Source of the DNA: Arthrobacter_H sp030452125
GTDB taxonomy: Bacteria; Actinomycetota; Actinomycetes; Actinomycetales; Micrococcaceae
Length of the DNA stretch: 64,000 bases
Assembly (NCBI GenBank): GCA_052379645.1
Contig: JBQSYU010000003.1
Direction: 5' to 3' (one strand)
The notes under the pieces were generated by a model. The model had not been told where the DNA came from. It made no database searches and saw only the letters and a list, made by a program, of their open reading frames with translations. The position numbers were made by a program, and so were the translations under genes. Below, in pieces: positions 58,721 through 64,000 of the stretch. Position 1 is the first letter of the stretch. The number at the start of each line of letters is the position of its first letter.

Positions 58721-59707
58721 TTAGGAATCCTTCTGCTCGGTGGTTCGCTTATCCGCCATCAGCGAGACGAGGTCGTAGGCGACGTGGGAGGCCGCGATGC
58801 CGGTCATCTCGGCATGGTCGTAGGCCGGGGACACCTCGACGAGGTCGGCTCCGACCAGGTTCATCCCGCGCATCCCGCGCAGGATCTCCAGCAGTTCGCG
58901 ACTGGTGATGCCGCCGGCCTCGGGGGTGCCGGTGCCGGGGGCATGAGCCGGGTCGAGCACGTCGATGTCCACGGAGATGTACAGCGGCCGGTTGCCGATG
59001 CGGTCGCGCAGCTTATCGACGATTTCACGCACCCCCTGGTAGTAGACGTCCGAGGAGGTCACGATGCCGAAGCCGAAGCGCTTGTCATCCTCGAGGTCCT
59101 TCTTACCGTACAGCGGTCCACGGGTTCCCACATGGGAGATCGCCTCGGTATCCAGGATCCCTTCCTCGACGGCCCGGCGGAACGGGGTGCCGTGGGTGTA
59201 TTCGGCCCCGAAGTAGGTGTCCCAGGTGTCTAGGTGGGCGTCGAAGTGGAGCATGGCCACCGGTTCCCCGGCCCGCTCGGAGGCGGCGCGCAGCAACGGC
59301 AGGGCAATGGTGTGGTCCCCGCCGATGGTCATCAGCGTCGAGCCGTCGGCGGTGAGGTCCAATGCGTTCTGCTGGATCGTTTCGATGGCGTCGTTGATGT
59401 TGAAGGGGTTCACGGCCATGTCCCCGGCATCGGCGACCTGGACCTCTTCGAACGGGGAGAGGTCCATGGCGGGGTTGTAGGGCCGCAGCAGGCGGGAGGA
59501 CTCCCGGACATGGTTGGAACCGAACCGCGCCCCGGGCCGGTAGGAGACCCCGGCGTCGAAGGGGACCCCGACGACCTTGATGCCGGCCTCCGGGGCCTGG
59601 TCCAGTCGCGGCAGACGGGCGTAGGTCGCCGGTCCGGCAAAGCGCGGGATCTTCGATGAATCGATGGGGCCGATCTTTCCATTGGCCTCGACGCGGATCT
59701 CTTCCAT
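58721..59707 (-). CDS. Agmatinase-family ureohydrolase, possible 4-guanidinobutyrase
   Basis: A 328-residue binuclear Mn enzyme releasing urea from a guanidino compound. All metal motifs are present: GGDHTIALP, HFDAHLDTWD and SVDIDVLDPAHAPGTGTPEAGG, with LVEVSP near the end. The substrate could be agmatine, 4-guanidinobutyrate, 3-guanidinopropionate or another guanidino acid; the linked TPP enzyme favours the arginine-derived 4-guanidinobutyrate. ATG at 59707 follows AAGGAG; the longer frame to 59809 runs through the promoter. Its promoter closely matches that of the creatine operon, which also yields urea. Confidence 0.9.
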   Translation of the reverse strand: MEEIRVEANGKIGPIDSSKIPRFAGPATYARLPRLDQAPEAGIKVVGVPFDAGVSYRPGARFGSNHVRESSRLLRPYNPAMDLSPFEEVQVADAGDMAVNPFNINDAIETIQQNALDLTADGSTLMTIGGDHTIALPLLRAASERAGEPVAMLHFDAHLDTWDTYFGAEYTHGTPFRRAVEEGILDTEAISHVGTRGPLYGKKDLEDDKRFGFGIVTSSDVYYQGVREIVDKLRDRIGNRPLYISVDIDVLDPAHAPGTGTPEAGGITSRELLEILRGMRGMNLVGADLVEVSPAYDHAEMTGIAASHVAYDLVSLMADKRTTEQKDS

Positions 59708-59780
59708 GCTGCTCCTTCTCGACGGGCCCCCTGAACGATCCCGCCCATGGTTGCCTAATAAGATACTTTCGTTGCCTTCC

Positions 59781-59809
59781 ATGCTATTTGTGGTGTGTGG
59801 CACAGTCAA
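59781..59809 (-). promoter_or_regulatory. Promoter of the ureohydrolase-TPP operon with CRP/GlxR-like spacer
   Basis: On the minus strand: -35 TTGACT (59809-59804), 17-nt spacer and -10 TAGCAT (59786-59781). The plus strand has TGTG-N8-CACA (59789-59804), a good CRP/GlxR-like half-site pair. Leader to the ATG about 65 nt. Confidence 0.7.
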
Positions 59810-59897
59810 GACGCCCGGCGAGGTTCCGCCCGAAAGGTCCAGACCGTGATGATCCCGGACCCCTCACAGGCCCCCGGCAGGCGTAGTGTTCGGGTTC

Positions 59898-61871
59898 ATG
59901 AGCAGTGCAGCAGGCCCTCGACGCGCGGGCGGCCGCGCGGGCGCTTCGGCGCCCGGCGGGCGCCTCGGTGGCTGGCTCATGGATTCGGCGGTCGCCCACC
60001 CCGAGGCCCCCTGGCAGGACCGCCCCTCCCGGGTGGCCGGCCAGCCCTGGTGGAAGGTCATGTGCCTGTCGGGGCTCGACTACTTCTCCACGCTGGGTTA
60101 CCAGCCGGCCATCGCCGTCCTGGCCGCCGGGGTGTTGGCTCCCCTGGCCACCGTGGTCCTCGTCGCGGTCACCCTCGGTGCCGCGCTGCCCATCTATCGC
60201 CGGGTCGCCTCCGAAAGCCCCCACGGCCAGGGCTCGATCGCCATGCTGGAACGACTGCTGCCGCATTGGAAGGGCAAGGTGCTGGTCCTGGTGCTGCTGG
60301 GGTTCGCCGCCACGGACTTCATGATCACCATGACGCTTTCCGCGGCCGATGCCACCGCCCACATCATCGAGAACCCCTTCGCCCCGGCATTTCTGGGCGG
60401 CCAGAACGTGGCCATCACCCTGGTGCTGCTGGCCCTGCTGACCCTGCTGTTCCTGCGCGGTTTCACCGAAGTCATCTCGTTGTCCGTCCTCCTGGTGGGC
60501 CTCTACCTGGCCTTGAGCGTCGTCGTCCTGGCCTCCAGCCTGGTCCGGGTCGCGGCCTCCCCCGGACCCGTCGGTGATTGGTGGACGACACTGAGCAGCA
60601 GCCATGCCAGTCCCTGGCTCATGATCGCCATGGCCCTGCTGGTCTTCCCCAAGCTGGCGTTGGGCCTCTCCGGCTTCGAGACCGGGGTCGCCGTCATGCC
60701 GCAGATCCGTGGCCGCGCCGACGACACCGAGGCGGCCCCCGAGGGGCGGATCGCCGGGGCGAAGAAACTATTGACGACCGCCGCGGTGACCATGAGCGTG
60801 CTGCTGGTCGTTTCCTGCGTGGTCACCACCTGGCTGGTCCCCGCCGACGCCCTGCAACCCGGCGGGGCCGCCAACGGCAGGGCCCTGGCCTATCTGGCCC
60901 ATGAGCAGCTCGGTCAGGGCTTCGGCACCCTCTACGACCTGTCGACGATCCTCATCCTCTGGTTCGCCGGCGCCTCGGCATTGGCCGGCCTGCTCAACCT
61001 CATCCCCCGCTATCTACCCCGCTTCGGCATGGCCCCCGAATGGGCCCGGGCCAACCGCCCGCTGGTGCTGGTGCTGGCCTTGATCGCCGCCGCCGTCACC
61101 CTCGCCTTCGACGCCAGCGTCGACGCCCAGGGCGCCGCCTACGCCACGGGGGTCCTGGTGCTGATGACGTCCGCGGCGGTCGCCGTGGCGATCTCCGCCC
61201 ACCGTCGGGGCCAACCCCTGCGCAGCGCCCTGTTCTCGCTCGTCGTCCTCGTGTTCACCTATACGACGGTCGCCAACGTCATCGAACGTCCCGACGGGCT
61301 GCGGATCGCGGCACTGTTCATCATCGCGATCCTCTTCGTCTCCTTCATTTCCCGCTTCCGCCGTTCCACGGAACTACGGGCCACGACCGTTTCCTTCGAC
61401 GTCGCGGCCCACACGCTGTTGAGTGCCGCCGCCGAGGCCTCCTCGGTCAACCTGATCGCCCACGAGCCGGTCAGGTTCAGCGCCGAACGCTATCGCCATA
61501 AGCTCCAGCATGCCCGCACGGCCAGCCACCTGCCGGTCACGGCGAAGCCGGTGTTCATCGAAATCGGCATCGGTGATTATTCGGATTTCGCCCAGGACGT
61601 GCTGGTCCGCGGCACGCTGCGGCACGGGTATGCGGTCCTGGAGGCCACCGCCCCCTCGGTCCGCACGGCACTGGCGGCGATCTGCCTGGGCATCCGCGAC
61701 GAATACGGCATCATGCCGCATCTGTACTTCCGCTGGACCGAGGGCTCACCGGTGCGCAACCTGCTGGGTTTCCTGCTGTTGGGGCAAGGGGAGATCGCCC
61801 CGTTGACCCGTGAGGTGCTCCGTGAGGCCGAACCGGATCTGCAGCGACGCCCGTGGGTCCATGTCGGCTGA
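59898..61871 (+). CDS. APC-superfamily amino-acid-type permease with long cytoplasmic C-terminus
   Basis: A 657-residue transporter. After a Gly/Ala/Arg-rich tail of about 50 residues there are about twelve membrane segments (first signature CLSGLDYFSTLGYQPAIAVLAAG) and a soluble C-terminal region of about 170 residues (from about 490: STELRATTVSFDVAAH... ending RPWVHVG) that may sense or bind a ligand. Substrate unknown; amino acids, polyamines or K+ are possible for this superfamily. ATG at 59898 lies 8 nt after TAGTGT (59884-59889). Divergent from the ureohydrolase operon. Confidence 0.85.
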   Translation: MSSAAGPRRAGGRAGASAPGGRLGGWLMDSAVAHPEAPWQDRPSRVAGQPWWKVMCLSGLDYFSTLGYQPAIAVLAAGVLAPLATVVLVAVTLGAALPIYRRVASESPHGQGSIAMLERLLPHWKGKVLVLVLLGFAATDFMITMTLSAADATAHIIENPFAPAFLGGQNVAITLVLLALLTLLFLRGFTEVISLSVLLVGLYLALSVVVLASSLVRVAASPGPVGDWWTTLSSSHASPWLMIAMALLVFPKLALGLSGFETGVAVMPQIRGRADDTEAAPEGRIAGAKKLLTTAAVTMSVLLVVSCVVTTWLVPADALQPGGAANGRALAYLAHEQLGQGFGTLYDLSTILILWFAGASALAGLLNLIPRYLPRFGMAPEWARANRPLVLVLALIAAAVTLAFDASVDAQGAAYATGVLVLMTSAAVAVAISAHRRGQPLRSALFSLVVLVFTYTTVANVIERPDGLRIAALFIIAILFVSFISRFRRSTELRATTVSFDVAAHTLLSAAAEASSVNLIAHEPVRFSAERYRHKLQHARTASHLPVTAKPVFIEIGIGDYSDFAQDVLVRGTLRHGYAVLEATAPSVRTALAAICLGIRDEYGIMPHLYFRWTEGSPVRNLLGFLLLGQGEIAPLTREVLREAEPDLQRRPWVHVG

Positions 61872-61877
61872 ACCCGG

Positions 61878-62453
61878 CTACCTCGACGCGGCAGGGACCA
61901 GCGTCCAGAGGACCACCGCTTCCTCCTCCGTGGGGTTGATCCACGAATGCGGTTCGCGGCCCGGGAAGGTGACCGAATCGCCGCCCTCGAGCTCGAAGCG
62001 TTCATTGGCGAAGATGATGATGAAGCGCCCGGAGACCACATGCAGGACCTCGACCTCGCAATCCACCGAATACAGTTCGTCCTCGCCCTGCCCATGGGGT
62101 TCGATGACGGCGCGGATGACCTGCAGCCGCTTCTCCGACCGACTGGTCACCAGGCGTTCGATGATGCCGTGCCCGCCCAACGAGATCCGCGGGGCATCAT
62201 CGAAACGGACCACATGGGTCTCGGGCTGGGCAAACAGCTCCCCCACCGACACCGAGAGGACCTGGCACAACGTGACCAGCGAGGCCACCGAGGGCGAGGT
62301 CAGGTCGCGTTCGACCCGGGAGAGGAAGCCCTTGGTCAGCCCGGTCGATTCAGCCACCTGTTCAATCGTCATACGCTGGGCATGACGCGCCGCCCGGATC
62401 TTCGAACCGATGGCAATCGGGGCGTTGCTGGGCTCGACGGGCAAGGCCTTCAT
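61878..62453 (-). CDS. XRE-cupin transcriptional regulator
   Basis: A 191-residue regulator: XRE helix-turn-helix (IGSKIRAARHAQRMTIEQVAESTGLTKGFLSRVERDLTSPSVASL, in parts, about 14-60) and a C-terminal cupin effector domain (VLHVVSGRFIIIFANERFELEGGDSVTFPGREPHSW, in parts). Such proteins commonly control polyamine or amino-acid use. Divergent from the SSS symporter across a 166-bp region with a perfect palindrome. ATG at 62453 (after CGGAG) is preferred; a GTG at 62477 would add 8 residues. Confidence 0.87.
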   Translation of the reverse strand: MKALPVEPSNAPIAIGSKIRAARHAQRMTIEQVAESTGLTKGFLSRVERDLTSPSVASLVTLCQVLSVSVGELFAQPETHVVRFDDAPRISLGGHGIIERLVTSRSEKRLQVIRAVIEPHGQGEDELYSVDCEVEVLHVVSGRFIIIFANERFELEGGDSVTFPGREPHSWINPTEEEAVVLWTLVPAASR

Positions 62454-62519
62454 GGGCGGTGTACTCCGGGTCTTCACAATGGATGTAGGTGCTGCATTAC
62501 GTCACACAGCATAGGCCAA

Positions 62520-62548
62520 TTGACCTGTTAGCCAGATCACTTTAGCTT
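62520..62548 (+). promoter_or_regulatory. Promoter of the SSS symporter
   Basis: TTGACC (62520-62525), a 17-nt spacer and TAGCTT (62543-62548). Start expected near 62555, just before the palindrome. Confidence 0.5.
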
Positions 62549-62559
62549 AGTAGGCAACA

Positions 62560-62579
62560 GATGTTTACCTGTAAACATC
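62560..62579. promoter_or_regulatory. Perfect palindrome GATGTTTAC-CT-GTAAACATC, operator or attenuator
   Basis: Nine-bp perfect arms with a 2-nt centre, immediately downstream of the expected transcription start. A TTTTTT run follows at 62581-62586, so RNA of this region could also fold as a weak intrinsic terminator. Most likely the binding site of the divergent XRE-cupin regulator. Confidence 0.6.
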
Positions 62580-62619
62580 ATTTTTTGATCATCCTCCCTT
62601 TTCCGACCAGAGGTTCCCC

Positions 62620-64000
62620 ATGGACATCATCAATATCGCGATCGTCATCGCGTACCTGATCGCGATGCTCGCGTTCGGCTGGTGGGGCAAGTCCCGCACC
62701 AAGAACAGCAGCGACTACCTGGTCGCGGGGCGCCGACTCGGCCCCTTCTTCTACACCGGAACCATGGCCGCCGTCGTACTCGGGGGCGCCTCCACCGTCG
62801 GCGGCGTCGGCCTGGGCTACGAATTCGGCCTCTCCGGCGCCTGGCTGGTCATCGCCATCGGCATCGGGGTGCTGCTGCTGAGCATGTTCTTCGCCCCGCG
62901 GCTGCAACGACTGAAGATCTTCACCGTCTCCCAGATGCTCACCCTGCGCTACGGCTCCAAACACGCCACCAACGCCTCGGCGGTGGTCATGCTGGCCTAC
63001 ACGCTGATGCTCTGTGCCACCTCCACCGGGGCCTACGCCACGATCTTCGTCGTGCTCTTCGACTGGGACCGCTGGCTCGCCATCGCCGTCGGCGGGGCGA
63101 TCGTGCTCGTGTACTCCACCATCGGCGGCATGTGGTCCATCACCCTGGCCGACCAGGTCCAGTTCGTCATCAAGACCGTCGGTGTCTTCGCCCTGATGCT
63201 GCCCTTCGCCCTCTCGGCGGCCGGCGGCTTCGAGGGAATCTCCGCCGGCATCCCCGAACGGGCCCGCGATGAATTCTTCAGTTGGGGCGGCCTGGGCGCC
63301 GAGACGATCATCACCTACTTCGTGGTCTACACCCTGGGCCTGTTGATCGGCCAGGACATCTGGCAGCGGGTGTTCACCGCCCGCACCCCCAAGGTGGCCC
63401 GCTGGGGCGGAGCCACCGCCGGCATCTACTGCGTGATCTACGGCATCGCCGGGGCGATCATCGGCATGTCCGCCCGGGTCGCCCTGCCCGGCATCGACAT
63501 CGAGGCCCTGGGCAAGGACGTCGTCTACGCGGAGGTCGCCATGACCCTGCTTCCGGTGGCCGTCGGCGGGATCGTCCTGGCCGCCGCCGTGGCGGCCATG
63601 ATGTCCACCGCCTCCGGCGCACTCATCGCCGCGGCCACCGTGGCCCGCAACGACGTCACCCCCTTCGTCGCCAGCTGGTTCGGCAAGGAGATCGAGGTCA
63701 ACACCGGGCGCAACCCCGAGCACGACGTCGCCGCCAACCGGTACTGGGTCCTGGGCCTCGGGGCCGTGGCGATCATCCTGGCGATCCTCGTCAACGACGT
63801 CGTCGCCGCCCTGACCATCGCCTACGACATCCTGGTCGGCGGGCTGCTGGTCGCGATCCTGGGCGGGCTGCTCTGGAAGCGCGGGAACGGCATCGGCGCC
63901 GCCCTGTCCATGGCGGCAGGGACCCTGGTCACCCTGACGACCATGATCACCCTGGAGGCACTGTCCACCGAGAAGTTCTCCGGGGTCTACGCCAATGAGC
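62620..64000 (+). CDS. Sodium:solute symporter (SSS family), partial at the window end
   Basis: A long open frame, 460 codons up to the end of the window. It starts MDIINIAIVIAYLIAMLAFGWWG and contains SSS hallmarks: SSDYLVAGRRLGPF, LGGASTVGGVGLGYEFGLSG, VYSTIGGMWSITLADQVQFVIKT (in parts) and AAVAAMMSTASGALIAAATV. At least ten membrane segments are visible. ATG at 62620 follows CAGAGG. The neighbouring XRE-cupin regulator and ureohydrolase suggest a polyamine, amino acid or guanidino substrate; this is inference. Confidence 0.9.
   Translation, partial: MDIINIAIVIAYLIAMLAFGWWGKSRTKNSSDYLVAGRRLGPFFYTGTMAAVVLGGASTVGGVGLGYEFGLSGAWLVIAIGIGVLLLSMFFAPRLQRLKIFTVSQMLTLRYGSKHATNASAVVMLAYTLMLCATSTGAYATIFVVLFDWDRWLAIAVGGAIVLVYSTIGGMWSITLADQVQFVIKTVGVFALMLPFALSAAGGFEGISAGIPERARDEFFSWGGLGAETIITYFVVYTLGLLIGQDIWQRVFTARTPKVARWGGATAGIYCVIYGIAGAIIGMSARVALPGIDIEALGKDVVYAEVAMTLLPVAVGGIVLAAAVAAMMSTASGALIAAATVARNDVTPFVASWFGKEIEVNTGRNPEHDVAANRYWVLGLGAVAIILAILVNDVVAALTIAYDILVGGLLVAILGGLLWKRGNGIGAALSMAAGTLVTLTTMITLEALSTEKFSGVYANE

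Noticed and set aside
1..64000. CRISPR arrays, tRNA/rRNA genes, insertion sequences, phage genes
   Set aside because: No regular direct repeats with spacers, no cloverleaf-like or rRNA segments, and no transposase or integrase sequence were noticed.

Overview
The window is high-GC DNA with dense genes, frequent 4-bp ATGA overlaps, strong GC3 bias and many start codons placed 6-8 nt after a TANNNT hexamer (leaderless transcripts). It is chromosomal DNA of an actinobacterium, most likely Micrococcaceae (Arthrobacter and relatives). This placement rests on gene content and codon use, not on a marker gene. No rRNA, tRNA, CRISPR array, insertion sequence or phage gene was seen.

Layout. 1-516: start of a sugar-type MFS transporter (minus strand). 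782-10402: a carnitine catabolism operon, consisting of an XRE-TetR chimeric regulator, dehydrocarnitine-cleaving BKACE enzyme, L-carnitine dehydrogenase, thioesterase, a five-component peptide/opine-type ABC transporter (the two ATPases fused) and a beta-lactamase-fold esterase. 10459-14666: glutaminase with STAS and cyclic-nucleotide domains, then a MarR regulator and an MFS transporter fused to a universal stress domain. 14786-22855: small membrane protein, a 1217-residue Fe-S RecB-like nuclease/SF1 helicase, SRPBCC protein, DapA-family aldolase, aldo/keto reductase and a polysaccharide deacetylase lipoprotein. 23096-28727: jetA-jetB-jetC, a type I Wadjet/Mks SMC system, with no adjacent jetD nuclease. 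28755-33444: ArsR-CDF zinc-type efflux operon, then a fadB gene behind a broken fadA that carries two +1 insertions and is fused to fadB. 33599-42292: alkA, siderophore-interacting protein, thioesterase, APP1-type phosphatase, PNPOx-like protein, inositol monophosphatase family protein, small membrane proteins, FAD dehydrogenase, VOC protein and cupin.

42336-55754 is a creatine/sarcosine block. An IclR regulator precedes (on the minus strand) creatinase and an MHS-family transporter. A divergent FCD-GntR regulator faces glyA-soxB-soxD-soxA-soxG-sdaA-purU. Together these would take creatine to sarcosine (plus urea), sarcosine to glycine plus a folate-bound C1 unit, glycine plus C1 to serine, and serine to pyruvate; PurU regenerates free tetrahydrofolate. 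55828-64000: UspA, a membrane protein, a TPP enzyme next to an agmatinase/guanidinobutyrase-family ureohydrolase (a possible 2-ketoarginine branch), an APC permease, an XRE-cupin regulator and the start of an SSS-family symporter.

The unifying theme is catabolism of quaternary-amine, N-methyl and guanidino compounds (carnitine, creatine, sarcosine, probably arginine-derived guanidino acids). The creatine and guanidino operons have near-identical promoters. The main candidates for something unusual are the jetABC set lacking jetD, the XRE-TetR chimera with its two operators, the MFS-Usp fusion and the decayed fadA-fadB junction.
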